NCBI GenBank assembly: GCA_964035545.1
Contig: OZ037766.1
Coordinates: 28,043,673 to 28,107,672, forward strand
Reading direction: 5' to 3'
Source of the DNA: Bugula neritina
Taxonomy: Eukaryota; Bryozoa; Gymnolaemata; Cheilostomatida; Bugulidae
Length of the DNA stretch: 64,000 bases
Every line of letters starts with the position of its first letter. Within the stretch, counting starts at the first letter, position 1. Shown here one piece after another: positions 1 to 24,889 of this stretch. The notes under the pieces were generated by a model. That model saw only the letters and a list, made by a program, of their open reading frames with translations. It ran no database searches and was not told the DNA's origin. The position numbers were made by a program, and so were the translations under genes.

Positions 1-1751
1 TTTTCTAAAGCACCATATGTCATTTGAATTTAGGTAAATCAAGTTCAGATTATGATTTAACAAAAAACAACGCTTTAGCACTGTAAATAAAAATAATTTG
101 ATGTGTGTTTTTAAATTAAAGCTTTAAATAATCAATTAGAGACATATACAATAATACCTAAGTCATAAATTAATTATAATGATAACAATAATTATAAGTA
201 ATTCTAATTATTTTAAACTATAAATAGGAAAAAAATTTCTCAGGTCAACATCAATGACCATGAAAAAGTATAATATGTTTTATGTTTTTATGCCAACATT
301 ACACTAAAACATTTTTAACTTTCTTTATTAAATTTAGCAACAATTAATAGTAAATTATAATTTAGTGTAACATATATGTATATATAGCTGTACAATATAT
401 CCAGAATTTGATGAAAAATTATTAACTTATGATTGTTCAGTAAGTATTGCTAAATTATGCTGCATGCTATTTTTGGAAAGTTATAGCAAATATACAGATA
501 TTGTTTCACTAGGAAAAATGAAAAATGAAAATGCCATAGAGCTTTCACAGTGGCATATTATTGTTTGAATCTTTGACATCTTAATAGCTAGAAAATTGTA
601 GATGGTTTTACATCATCATATAATAATATAAAAAGTTGTTAGCTTAATTTATTTCTGTTTTAGTATTTACATTTACAAGAAGAAGAAGTTTGTTGCAGCT
701 ATGTTTTGAATTTGAGTGCAGCTGCACTTAATGATCACACCTGAAAATTGATGGATCAGCAAAGTTACATCTGAACACTACCAAAAAATTGAAGCTGCGT
801 TCAAAGAATACTGATTGATAAAAATCACACCTTCAAAGTGTTAATTAAATAAATAAATAAAGTATTATAGTTATTTCTTGATAAAAACAAAAATTATTAA
901 CAAAGTTAAAGAATTTTAACTATTTTTAGAAAATTAAATTGGCTTGTATTAAAACCTGCAGCTCAGAATGTATGATAGTTAGAATGTAATCAGTCAATAT
1001 ATAATACACATCTATAAAAGCAATCTATTGTAGTGAAACTATACGGTATAAAAGCACACACATTGTACAAATATTTATATTTAAAAAAAAAAGAGCAAAC
1101 TTATAAGTAATCCATTTCATGATTTGAAATATTCAAACTCAATATATTTCTAACTTTGCAAAAAGAATTTTATATATGCATAATGTTTGTTCAAAATTGC
1201 TGTTTTTACAACTAAAAACTAATATTTTTGAAAACTAATTCAATCAACAATAAACTGCTAGTGGCAAACTTATATTTAAATGCCGGTTGCCAAACTTTTG
1301 ATACGTTTTGGAAAAGGTTTTTAAGCATACACACATGCACCCGCACATACCGAGACATACACTGCACTTACACATACACATGATACACATACACATGCAC
1401 ATGAACATGTACATGTACATGCACATGCACATACGCATACACATATACACATACACATACACATATATGCACACACACTCACACACACACGCACACGCAC
1501 ACACACACCAATGAGCATATTATATCAACACACTAACAACTGAGAAAGGCAGATTCATCACTCATTTAATTAGTGTAACATTCTATAAAAAAAACTACGC
1601 ATGTTATCAATTTATGGCATTTCATTTAATCACAAAATATTTGCATTGGTCACAACAATATCAATAGATTATCAAAATTATTTATTAAACAGCCATCATT
1701 CTAGGAATACCTGAATAAACGTTATATAAAAATAATTTATATTAAAATATT
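1..1751. other. 5' flank of the plus-strand FN3 receptor gene
   Basis: This stretch is AT-rich and I see no coding exon in it. It holds the CA/CATG-type simple repeat listed separately and presumably the promoter of the gene starting at 1752. No convincing TATA box or other site could be assigned. Confidence 0.5.
1328..1510. repeat. CA-rich compound microsatellite
   Basis: Irregular CACATA, CACATG and CACACA units. The Met/His/Cys/Val-rich open frames here on both strands are artefacts of the repeat. Confidence 0.9.
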
Positions 1752-12671
<10,920 letters not shown>

Positions 12672-13364
12672 GTTCTTGAATAATATTGCTCTGCGGGTGG
12701 CATGCGTGTTGCCTACTTGCAATTGTTTAGCCTAAGATCAAACTACAACCAATAAGCAGCAACCTTCATTAGGGCTGCGCTATCTATCAACATTCCATTA
12801 TAGGCGCTACATAAACAAACTACAAAGCAAGCTATTCATTATAGCCTGCCAGCTAGCAAGCCTGTAATTAGCATGTACGCGCCAATATCTTCTCATCCCT
12901 ACGTGCTCATTGAAGCGTGAAGTGCTGCGCACTGCTAATTATCTGCGAAAAAATATAGCATTTTCAGTGTATAAATCACCAATTTATGGGCAATCTAGAA
13001 GAGTTATTGGAAAAAGAAAAAAACTTACACTGGAGAAATATCTCAGGATTCCAGCAGTGCAATTTTTATTCAGATATCATGCTTTGCTGCTGAGATATTT
13101 TACTGGTACTGAAAAGTCAGCTTTTTAGGCAAAATTGGCCAAAATTGGGAAGTTTTTTGTCTACAACTTTGCAAAAAAAATGAAAATTGAAATTTCCAAA
13201 AAACTTACACTGGAGAAAAATAAGATTTACAACATAGTTTTTAAATTTTGACTCTAGCACAATTAGGTGAGATTTTATTTTACTGGTACTGAATTCTTAT
13301 ATGATTACAATGCAAACCTCAGCAAGGCAGTTGCAGCTAAAAGGTTGCCCTTAACTATCCTGTG

Positions 13365-13438
13365 CAACTATTGAACTTCAAAATCGAGTAAATGCACGTT
13401 ATAAGCAAGAGCAACTATACGGATATTATTATTCATAA
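13365..13438 (+). pseudogene. Stranded original cytoplasmic tail of the FN3 receptor
   Basis: With the MITE and one CA copy removed, codon GCA (G12606 plus CA) continues directly into ACT ATT GAA and stays open for 24 codons to TAA at 13436-13438. The peptide starts ATIELQNRVN and ends QLYGYYYS. It is charged and tyrosine-rich, as expected for a cytoplasmic tail. It is no longer reached by translation. Confidence 0.7.
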
Positions 13439-14618
13439 CAACTTTTGCTATAACAGTAAATTTTATCTGTTTTCTTATTAATACAAAAGTTTCAACAAAA
13501 ATTGGAAAAAAAAATTCAGCTTATCAATTATTGCAGATTGGGTAAAAGTAAACTGGCCCAAAGCCTTGATTAACAAATCTGTACATATATAATCAATAAA
13601 TTATATAAATAGCTTTTCTCAGTTAACATAAATTAATTATATATGCATGCATGAGAATGATTTTTCATTTTATATTTATAATAAATATTATTTATTTCAA
13701 GGACATTTTTTCCAAGTAAAAATTTGCAACTAAATAAAAGCCTAACTAAAAAAAGTTTATTGACATCATTAGTAGATGATGAATTATACTAGCAAACAAC
13801 TTTGAAAATTAGAAAAATTGTGAATAATTACTTACTAGTTCTTTAAAATTCTGCAAAAGTCATGACATATTTCTAGAAGATGTATTTATAACCAATATTA
13901 GAGTAGAACTGTTATTGATGCTAAATAATTTCTTGACTGTCGTTCTATTTCCTCTCAATATATTTATTTTGTTCAAATTTTAGATTATCTAAATATACAC
14001 AAATTTAAAATTTTAGATTGATGTATTAGCAACTGCTATGATATTTTTTAATTTAAAGCTTTTTAAAATGATGCCATTTCTTCTATTTTTTACCAAATCA
14101 CAACTACTTATTGAAATATTTTAATATTATAGTGCTCTAAAAAAAATTTAATAAAACCTAAAATATTTTGAAAAGTAATGGAACTTTTGTAAATCCATTG
14201 GCTTTAGTGATCAAATTATAATACCAAAAAACATAGCAGCTAGTTTGCAGTTTTGTTATTGCAAAAAAGTGCAAAAACGTTTTTTGAGCTGCAGCATCTC
14301 AAATGTATTATAGGGTAAATTAATTTAAATAAGCTACACTTGAACTAATGTTTAATTTTATATGTGTCGATCAAGTTTGTTGTATTTATTAGTTTTTGAT
14401 TTTTCGAGTTTGAGGCAAAATATATTTTTTGTATTGAAATGCTTTAAAACTATTTTTACACTATTAGGCGGCAATGACTTCATTGATATAAATTATATTA
14501 CTGTTAATAAACAAAAATAAACATAATATAGGTTTAGTGGATAACTATTAGAAAAACGTTTGCTTATATTTGTCACATGTTAGTGTATTTTGAAAAAGGT
14601 GGAAAGTTTGCTGTTATG
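13439..14618. other. Intergenic gap between convergent FN3 receptor genes
   Basis: AT-rich sequence without coding exons. It should hold the 3' UTRs and polyadenylation sites of both convergent genes; an AATAAA lies near 13598 on the plus strand. Nothing else is recognisable. Confidence 0.5.
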
Positions 14619-14817
14619 CTAAAACTTGTCTGATAACAAACTTGGGGTGTCTGGAACTTTGGACTCATCAATACTAGAATAGTAGTATAGCGGGTAATGT
14701 TGAAGCTCCTGACTGTCGTAGTACGACATTTCGTCTCCTGCCATAAAGGCATCATCATCATAATCCTCGTAATCAAATGCTGAGTTACTTCTCTTTTTAT
14801 ATTTTCTGTACATGAAC
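14619..14817 (-). CDS. Exon 9: tyrosine-rich cytoplasmic tail
   Basis: Starts with G completing the split Trp codon, then FMYRKYKKR (stop-transfer) and an acidic, tyrosine-rich region ending LLSDKF-stop. About nine tyrosines occur in 65 residues. This shows what an uninterrupted tail in this family can look like. Confidence 0.8.
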
Positions 14818-17800
14818 CTGGAAAATATAGCACTCATTTATTGCTTTGAATCATCTTTAAAATAGGTGAAAGTGATGGAAATCTTATTAAAAGCGTGTAA
14901 TAGCGGCTTATGATAAATATAATATTCCGTAAACATAAAAAAACTCATGCATTTCATGTTTAAATTTAAAGACAACACAAATCGTATAATGGAAAGACAG
15001 CTGCTATATACTTATTATTGCTAGCTATTGACATAATGATAAATTATTCTTTGCTAAGATTATCAATATATTATTTTAGTTTGAAATTTATATTAGTTTG
15101 CATATTGATTGTTTGTTCTAAGCAATATGTGATTTGCATTATGAGTAAGCATTTTTGATCAAAATGAAATCCTACTATAATTGCACATAAAAACAGATGC
15201 ACAGTTTATTGTATTACTAAAAGAGTAACTTGAAAGATTATGCAGGTATTTATTAAATGTTTTTCATTACCAATATCCATTAGACAGCATCAAAACTAGG
15301 AGTAGTAGTAGCATGACAACTAGTAGCTCTTCTGTGGTGATTGAGGTAGGTTTGGTTATTGGATCAACTTAAACACACAGGTAAGTTTAAACATATAAGT
15401 TTAAAATTGAAATGATATGTCAAGTACACACATATATATACATACTTCTTTACTTTTCACACACAACCATGGTTATGTGTGAAAAGTAAAAAAGTATATA
15501 GTATTCTATTTTGTATAAACTATAAATTCATTTTACCTTTTTTGATAGTATTCTCCTGGTTTTTGTTGAACTGAAATGTTCTTAAAACCCTAAGTTGCGC
15601 TGAAGATATTTTACTGACATTAGAATATGTCCAGATTATGAAGATGTACGCTGTATCACTCTTAAGATTATCAAATATAATACTATTAGTACTATTGTCC
15701 GCTACCTGTCAACATATAATAAATTCCAGAGTAAAAATGCTATGGCTATGTTTTAAATTATTAAAAAGCTGTATTTGTAGTTGATAAGCACCTATAGTTA
15801 AACAAAGATAAGACTTACAGCTGTTGCAACAGGTCTTTCGAGAGTGTAGTTCCATATATTTATGTGTAGCCATTCAAAGTGGTTTTGTTGTGTTGAAAAA
15901 TTAATCCAGTCGATTACAACCAGGTTTTCACTCACATTTCGAATAATTACTAATTTAGGATGCAGAGGAGCTAGAAAAATAAAATAATAGTTATATAAAA
16001 CAAATTCTAACAACCTGCCATGTTGTTATATCTCTATAGTAATGTCAATGTTTAGACTTTTATCTTGCAGGACTCATGCTGAAAATTTTTCACAATATCA
16101 GTTACCAAATGAATGCATTGTATTTTGTGTTCATTAAGAATACATATATATTTAATTCTGCAATATACTTTTGCTATCGCAAAAGAAATTCACAGAAACT
16201 ATCTCATAGAAAAAAATTATAATATATAGTAAGTGATAATTATTTCACTATTGTTCATTTTGATATACTTCAAACAGATAGTGTCCATGCAGCAGTATAT
16301 AACGGATTATTAGTTTTTTCATAGAACAAAAATGATAAAAAGATTAATTTTTTTGCACCGTTAATTATAATAATCTTATTTGTATGTTTTCTAAAAATTC
16401 AATGAAACCAAGCGTTGGCTTTAAAACAAGGCAAAATTTATAAAATGCGCAGAAGAAATTAAAAATATAACAATAATTAGTTCTTACCAAGTTTTATATA
16501 ATCAAAGGTTTTAGTGCTGCTTGTTAAATTAGTTGTTTCATACATCGTTACTGCGCGTAGAAAGACTTGATAACTCCTACCAAAGACAATGTTATATATC
16601 TACAAAGAGATTTGTACACGTACGACTACGTAAGGAAGTTATCGGCTTATATCCTACTTCAAAGCTATCTAAAAAAAACTTTTGCACTAAATGATTCATA
16701 ATTTTCAAAGCAATGCAGTGCCTAAAAAATGCCATAAGTTTATACTGCATAAAAAAACAATGATTTAGAAATCTGAAGTTTTCTAGAGCTAGTATCATTA
16801 ACAATTTTAGACTCAGAATAACAAAATCTTTTTGTACAAACCTTCCAAATTATATACATGTGTTCAAAGCTCAGATTTTAGGCAGCAAGCAAAGCCAGAA
16901 TAATATTTTTGTTACCAACTCGTTACAAACACTGCACACACGTGGACACACACACGCACAGACACACACGCACACACGCACACACACACGCACGCACACC
17001 CACACGCACACGGACACGAACACAAACACGTGCCTATACACGCGCATTCACTCGCATACACGCATACACACATATTACGTCATTATATTTATATACCTTC
17101 AATGAAGTTTCTGTACTTAGTACTTTATATTGGTAATTGCGATCGATCTCATTATCAATTAGTTCCACATTTACAAAATTGTAAAAACTCTTCTCTGGGC
17201 TGACAAATGTAAGCTCCACATAAGGTTTTCCACTGAACATTGAAGAATGGGAGAAGTCAGGTACCAATGGTTCTGTGTAAATAATAAATAAACAATAATA
17301 AATACTGTAGGCTACTATTATTGCAACACTTAGATGTTGAAAATGGGTAGATTAGAAATATTTTCAGTGCTCAAGTTCAAGTATACAGTTGAGCAGAAAT
17401 ATTATTCAAATATTTTAGACCCTCATCTCAGGCTAACAGTTATTTTATGATCTAATTAGGCACCTACATATATATGCTGTATAAGCTTCAAATAACTTAA
17501 AACAATTATAAATTATACATGAATCCATCTATTTACTTGGCATTCAAATTTTCTACTGTAAGTTGAGTTAGTGATTTACAGAGCACAGTCATAAAACTTT
17601 GTGGCTATGATATAACATTTCAATGACTTGCCAATTGTTTTAAATATATATCTAGAATTTTATTATTGAGAATTACTGATTTATTAGTAATATAATAAGT
17701 TGAATAAATTTTATCAGAAAGTTGCATTTTTTCTTGGTAATTTGAAAATAGTTTTGTGGAAAATTAGTTCAGAGAAGCTCACCTAAGGAGACATATTGCT

Positions 17801-19144
17801 TCTTCTCTTTTCTCACTGTCAATCCCACTGGTTCGTATAGTGCAAAGGAGCATAAGTATTTTCTTCCAGCTTCTAATGACCCAAATGAATTCTAAAGTTA
17901 TGGTTTACAACATTTAATGTCAATGAATGTTGCTATCAATGTACCCTGACCACTGTGAACAGGAAAACTTTTATAGTATAGTCAACAGAAATATAACTAC
18001 AACAAAACAACATTACCATATTAAAGCATGCATTCGTAACTAGACTCAATAGAGTTTAGCTGTTGCAGATTTTAACAAAACCCTTTTTCTAAAATTATCA
18101 ATTCATACAACTCCATTTGAGTTTTTGCTTATTTTGGAGTCAACAAACCACTGAATATTTCACAGAACTAATGACATTGGTCTAAATGCTTGCATCATAA
18201 CCAATCATCAATTAATATCTGCATGTAATCATATGCCAAAGAATACATTTGCGTGTTCGATAAAGTACGTAACGTGTACTATTCATTAAAACTGTTGATA
18301 ACTGAAGGAGTCCAACGCTCACAATTGAAAATTTAAAATTTTGAACTTAATAGAATGCTACTAATAGTATTTTGAATATATAAACAAAACATGGCATATA
18401 ATCTTTCTATATACTGTTTGTATGCATAAACTTGTAACATATTGTAGATGCAAACTGAAAAAGTTAGATACTAAGTAAAAGTAGCTGGCATATAATGCAT
18501 GCGCTAAAAATAAATCAATAAATAAATAATTAATAGCAAAATATTTGACAATTCTTTTTATCGGCCAACTTCAAAAACACCTGTATTTTAAATCTCGACC
18601 AAACAATAACGGCATATAAACAGACCATATCATATAGTGTGACCAACTTTTGAATTTAAAGTTTTACTTAGGAAAATTGAGTTTTATAGAAATAATGGTC
18701 AGCGTTATAAAAATAATAACTATGATATATAGAACATAAATTTACAATTTAAATTAAGCTATTTTTAGAATGATATGTTGTCAAGCTCTGCATCAGGTAC
18801 AGTTAGGATGTCAGAAGCATGTAAATATTTACCGTGATGGCCATCCTTTGGTTAGCCCGTTCCATGAATACTGGCGGTGATATTTGATTAGTGCTAGCAT
18901 TACGATAAAGTCTTCCAAGTGATGGCTCTTCACATGTGAAATAATAAAAAGGCCCATTTTCCATAACAAATAAGGGAACAACTCCTGTTACATCTATTCT
19001 GTGATTGCCAACTTTCCTAACCTCTAAGGATATATCCAATCTTTAAAAAAATAGACAAAACAGTTATTAAAAATAGTTTTACTACCTTTTAATAATATTA
19101 TAGCGGATATATATATATATATATATAAATATATATATATACCT

Positions 19145-19178
<34 letters not shown>

Positions 19179-19612
19179 AAATCCAGCAATGCATTTTGCT
19201 ACAAAAGCTTCTCTGTAGGAGGTTTTTTCCAAAGAGAAAAATAGTTACACATATTTAAGATTCGGTTTTTAGAGCTTTACATATGAAAGTTATATATTAC
19301 AATGTAATATTACTATAAGAAGTTTATTTACCTTTAATTTCCTCTATCTGCAGTAAACTAGAAACGGAGTTAAAATGATTTATTTTTAATTTTATGTAAT
19401 ATCTAAGTTTTTTACTGTGATGAACATACAATGCCTATATAATAATACATTCATATACTTATTTGTTGCAATTTTTACAACATTACTAATTTTTGTGCAT
19501 AATTGGTATATTGACATCGATATTATACATATAATATACATGCCACTTACTTGTTTTCCTGAGTTGAAGAAAAATGCATTTGGAAAATTATGCTTAAAAT
19601 AAGAAAAATCAT
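14619..19612 (-). CDS. Type I FN3 receptor, short paralogue (9 exons)
   Basis: Exons in transcript order: 19612-19551, 19040-18833, 17891-17783, 17272-17097, 16599-16488, 15970-15819, 15705-15537, 15367-15271, 14817-14619. They total 1284 nt (427 residues) with GT-AG borders and consistent phases. The product has a signal peptide (MIFLILSIIFQMHFSS), an N-terminal beta domain (exons 2-3; exon 2 is 208 nt as in the paralogue), two FN3 modules, and a TM helix (LLVVMLLLLLVLML, about residues 342-355). A tail of about 65 residues follows, rich in Tyr and Asp (DYEDYDDDAF, YPLYYYSSI), which suggests phosphotyrosine or trafficking signals. It lacks the galactose-binding insert and two of the FN3 modules of the neighbour, with which it is arranged tail to tail. 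The function is inferred only: surface recognition or adhesion. Confidence 0.8.
16937..17080. repeat. CA-rich microsatellite in an intron of the short FN3 receptor
   Basis: CACACGCACA-type units lie just downstream (in transcript sense) of the exon ending at 17097. Open frames here are artefacts. Confidence 0.9.
19108..19182. repeat. TA microsatellite, imperfect
   Basis: TATATA runs broken by AACC and TTATATAT, in the intron after the signal-peptide exon of the minus-strand receptor. Confidence 0.85.
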
Positions 19613-21182
19613 TTTATAATTTAGTAAATTGTTTAGAAAAAGACAAATGGTCAGCTATTAAAATAAGTGTTTGATGTGCTATTCTTTTTTGAATTGTTGA
19701 ATATTTATAATTCTTAAGCTTATAGTTCATTAAGATACTATTATTATATCATAGATTTTTTATTTTAATTATAATCTCAATGGTGCTTCTGTTTAATTTG
19801 AAATTACTCTTCATAACTGATAGTTGTAAATATATATAATTATATATAAATTATATATAGTTTCAAAATTTGCAAAAATTATTCAATTATTTATCTATTA
19901 TTATTCTATTATACAAACAGTAGATAAAAAATAAATGTCTATGTCAATTTTCAGTTTCTATACTAACATATTAGATATTTGTTTGCTTGGTTACAAACAT
20001 ATTTTTGCTTGAATACAAAGCAATCTCAAAATTTTTAGCAATCTCAAAATTTTTTAACAGCTATAACATACAATACTTAAGGCAGAGCTCTCTGCTTGGG
20101 AAATCACATTAGCTTTTTTTAATTGTTTAGTATGAAACCCCAAACTATAAGGTTGGCAGAGCGACTTTTGATAATGAAAGTAGTTTTTTAGGCTAACTAT
20201 TGTCAACTTTAGAAATTATTTTTGTTCAACTATGTGAACTCTTCTGTTGAAAAACTCATCAGTTTTCTATTATGCCTTTGAATTCAAAGACTATTCTATA
20301 CCCAACATAGAAACACACTTCATCATGGGAGATTTTAGCATAAGAACCATGAAAATTTTTGAATAGTTGTCTTTAGTCATTAGAAAAGATGCGAGTAGTA
20401 AGTATTAAATTGAATGAAACTGTCAAAAAATTTTGAATGATGCTTCCATAAAAAGCAAATTTTGTTGACAAATGATTTCTTGTGTTGGATATATTAACCA
20501 ATTTATTACTTTCTTAAAAAAAACATTTGAAATACAGCATGAAGAAAATTACTATACTACTATAGGAAGAAATGCACACTGTATAGTATAAAGCAATTAG
20601 AATTACATTATCATATAATATATAATATATTTCAAATGCTTTAGCATAACGTATAATTGTTTTGTGATAGTTTTAGTTTCTTTTTATGGAGAAAAGTTGA
20701 ACTCTAGTATAATTACAAAACGTAAATGATTGGAATTAAATACAGTGTTACGCAATGTTCTTGCCACAGATATGCTAAGACAAAACCTTATTATATTTCA
20801 AAGCAAAACATATTCACAGCTACAATAAGCAATGCATAAAGCTATATTGTATACAACAGCACAATTATTGCTTTACATCGTTAACTTGTTTATATTTCAA
20901 AATATTGAATTATTCAATATTATTTATTAAATGTTGTACCTGATTCACAAAACAATCTAAATGCAATAAAATAACGCAAATAGTTTTCATCATTAGAATT
21001 TTTTAGGAAAAAAATTGATTGCAACTAATTGAAAAATTTATACACTCATAAAAGTTTTAATGATGTTGATCATCATATGAATTGCTGCATCTTTACAAAA
21101 GCCTTACAACTGGTATAACTTCTTTCATACAAAAGAAATATTTAAAAAAAACAAGCATAACATATATATGGAAAAAAGTAGA
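19613..21182. other. Intergenic region between divergent genes
   Basis: AT-rich. It separates the start of the minus-strand FN3 receptor (19612) from the plus-strand orphan gene. Both promoters should lie here. I see no further exon, RNA gene or named repeat. Confidence 0.45.
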
Positions 21183-23649
21183 ATGGATTGCAAAACACAA
21201 CACCAAGCTATGACAAATGGATGCAACCTTTTTCCATACTATACTTCTCGGCCAGTATCATCCTTTACGGTTCAAGTAATTTATATTTATAAAAATATTG
21301 CTTATTGACACATCAGCATAATTTATTTCATTGATTTATTATTATGCATTTACATCTTATTTGCTCTTTCTCCAGGGTTACCAAGTTTCAGAAGCCATCG
21401 TCCCGGAAACTGGTCAGTTCTCATTTGAGAAAATAAATAGTATGGTAGCAGCAAGAATTATTGCTGGCGCAGTTTCTAATTTGGATTTAGTAAAGTGTCT
21501 CGACTACGATGACATACTCTCAAACAACGCTAATTGCATGTGGATGTGGCGACAAACATGGCTAGAAGGTAAAGTGATTTGAAAAAAAATTTAGGCAAAG
21601 TTTAGATATAACTGCTGTTTTTACTCGTAATTTTATAAATATTTTTAATTTATTTTTAAATGATGGTACTGCAATTAGTGTGACAGTCATTTATCTCATA
21701 AAGTCATTATGAGCGCACAGTAAAAATTTAAAAGATGTATTCTACATTACTCAAATTTAAATAAAGAAGTTCAATGCTTCAATAATTCTTGTTGCATTGC
21801 ATGCACAACGGTGTTGCCGTAGATTATGGTAAACTCTTAATATATTTAAAAATAGCCACATTTTGTGAAATATCATAATATTCTTAAAAAATCTTTAAAA
21901 AAAATTGCGCAGTTTTATTATTTGAAATGACATTGTAATTTTAAAAGCAATTTGAATTTTTAGCAACTAAAACAAATCATTTTTATTACTGTTTTAGTTA
22001 TATTTGCTATAAGATTTTGTGGCTTAGCTTTTAAAAAATTTTTCAATGCTGCATAATATAGTACAGGTTATTTCAATTTTATATTCTCATTTTAGTTGTT
22101 CAACTTGAGCGCCGTTTTTATAATAAAATAGTGTTTCAAAAAATAATTCAGGAAATGGAATTGTACCGGAAGGGAAGGCAGCGATTCTGGATGACTGTAT
22201 ACAGTGAGTTAGAAACTCTGCTTATTCATTTTTAGTCTGAAGTTTATATTAATATTAAAGTTCAAAAGTTTCAGTCATTAAAATTTGTGCAACAAGATTT
22301 ATAGAAATAGCACAATTTGAAAGTAAAACAAAGTTATTTTGTTTGTGTCAGTAATTAATAAAAATACAACAAGTCTCTCAAAAGCTATCGAAGATAATCA
22401 TTAAAATATTTACAAAAATATGAGCCATTGGTACAAGTTCAATCTGCAGTATAACTGAAAACATCTAATCATTTAAACTGTTGTAATAATTATATTATTT
22501 TAGCTTGGAGCTTATTTTTTTTATTTTTTGTACACTACTAGCTCTATCCACAGCATTAATTTGATGACACTATACTTAAAAATCTCTTTCAAAGCAATTT
22601 GTGCAAAGTTTTTTATGTTTTAACAAAGCAAATAGTCTGCAGATATATCGTATTGTTTAAATTTATTTCCAATAATGGTCTAAAATATTTCAAAAAATAT
22701 TTCAAAGGGAAAATATTGATTTTCAATTGCAGAGGTACATGACTTCTTTGTTTTGCCGGAGATAAGTCAACTAAAATGGAAGTCAATGATCAGAATCTTT
22801 CAAATAATCAAGTTGTTTGCGCTAGAAATAAGAAAATATAATTGCTCACAGGAACAAAAGATGGAGATGTATCGTCAACTTACAGAATCTGTGTTTGATT
22901 TCTGCATACTGCATCCTGAAATCAAAGCTTGCAATGGCTCTTGGGTGAAAATTTTATTTTATCTCTGATTTTTAAGTATCATGTTCACATGCATTTCCTT
23001 GAGAAATTGAATTATCTAACAGGCTTTAATTGATGAATATATTACTTGTTACCTCTTTAAACCTAATAATAAATGCAGCAGTTATTTGGGACAAATTTTA
23101 CCTTCATCTTAAGAAACTATTGATTAAATTGCAAAAAATTTAAACCGATCTTTTGTAATCAACTAAGAATAATATAAGAGTTTAATGTGTGGTAGAATTC
23201 TAGGAAAAGATTGGTAACAAAAAAATTCCATAACATAACTTTCTTGCAATGCATTATTTAATTTTTAAAATCAACATATGCAATTTTGGTTGTCAATAAA
23301 CTTTTCATTTTCACTTTTAAAATTCTGGTGCGGTCAAAATGATATTAATAACAAATATTGCATTTTTAGCATACTGTAACTTGGGTGCACAATTACTTCA
23401 CAATCTGATTACTCTCAAAATCAAAATATCAGTTTTTTTCTGTTCTGCATTTACCAAAAATTTAATGTATATTATTTTATTTTGACTTCTCTCTACTTCT
23501 TTTAAAATTATAATGATTTACATTGTAATATTATATATATATCATAATATTTTAGTACATGTTATATAGGCTATATCATTACTTATATTTTATATTGCGT
23601 TTGCTTTTAGTACGCCTACATGAGAGCAATTAGATCTCTATCTTCATGA
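21183..23649 (+). CDS. Orphan 5-exon gene, about 214-residue helical protein
   Basis: Exons 21183-21275, 21376-21568, 22096-22203, 22733-22944 and 23611-23649 chain in phase 0, 1, 1, 0 and total 645 nt to TGA. The second exon reads GYQVSEAIVPETGQFSFEKI and the fourth KVHDFFVLPEISQLKW. The product looks mostly alpha-helical, has seven cysteines and many aromatic residues, and shows no signal peptide or TM segment. I do not recognise the family. The start is uncertain: an in-frame ATG at 21168 and an open frame back to a possible acceptor at 21101 mean a longer N-terminus or an upstream exon is possible. Evidence for a gene is the unbroken chain of splice sites and phases across small exons; no homologue supports it here. 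Confidence 0.55.
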
Positions 23650-24889
23650 ATTAATGTCAACTCTGTACTCTTGTAAAAAACTTACTCAACAAACTTTACA
23701 TTCCTCTTGCTGGTTGAACCATTACAATATAGCTCTCAATTAATAGTTTGTTTAATGATTTTTGAGATAATATAAAATTTTCTTACATATAATTTATTTT
23801 ACAAATAGTCTTGTTTTTGAATTTTTTAGCATGTATTTTTTAAAAATTGTATAATTATACTTATAAAAGTAATAATAAACGAAGATATGTATTTGAACCA
23901 AATAAATAACAAAGAAAAAGTTGGAGGCAAAAAAGTATTTTGCCATTATATATGACTCTCAACATTTTAATAGTCATTAATTTAGTAAAAAAATATTGTA
24001 TAAGCAACTAAATGAGACTTTACTGGGGCATATATAAGATATGTATAATTTTTAATAAAATAATAATATAAATTTTATCAGTAGGCGTCAGCAATGTATC
24101 TTTTTTCTGCTTTTTCAAAGTTTAGAAACATTTTTAAAGTGTGATTTGAAATTTCATAAATGCATTACAATAAAATAAAAACATTGATAAAGAAGCAAGA
24201 GAGCTTGTTTTGCATAATATAATAAATATTAGAAGAAATAGCTGTTACATGTTGCAATAATATTATAATTGTTAATTACTAAATTGCAGGTATAGAGGCA
24301 CCTACATTCTATCTTTAGGCACTGCTACTCTTTCATTTAATTTATGCAATTGATAATTCTCATAGTATGTGCAGTTATATAGTTTTTGGCAGAACTTTTC
24401 ATGCTTTTAGTTTAAGTTTAGCTCTACATCCTCTGCCATTACTGCATTGATTTTTATATTTGTTAGCTAGTGACAAAAAACTTTATAATATTATTATTAT
24501 TGTAAATATTTGTTTTAGCTTAGTTATTTTCTCTCGGTTTTTTGTAGCTAAATTTCAAACTGCCAACTGTATGAATCATTTTTCAACAACGTATATGTAG
24601 TTGAATGATATTGAAATATTGATATGAAATAATTTATTCATGTTTTGAAAATAATTGAAAAAATAAAATTAAACCTGTCAATGCATTCACTATGTTATAA
24701 AATAATTACTATGTATATTCACCATAATACTATATTTATATTATCTCTATATATACATATATATGTATAACTCAAGCAACAATAATTATATTCTATTTTA
24801 ATTTCCTTTGTTTTGAAAAAAACTATTGTATCAAAGCAAAATGTATTGTTATATGAAAGCAGTTGGCCTTCAAATCAATTTGCATCTCT
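23650..24889. other. Intergenic AT-rich stretch
   Basis: Between the orphan gene and MITE copy 2. Nothing coding or repetitive beyond short TATA runs near 24740 was recognised. Confidence 0.5.
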
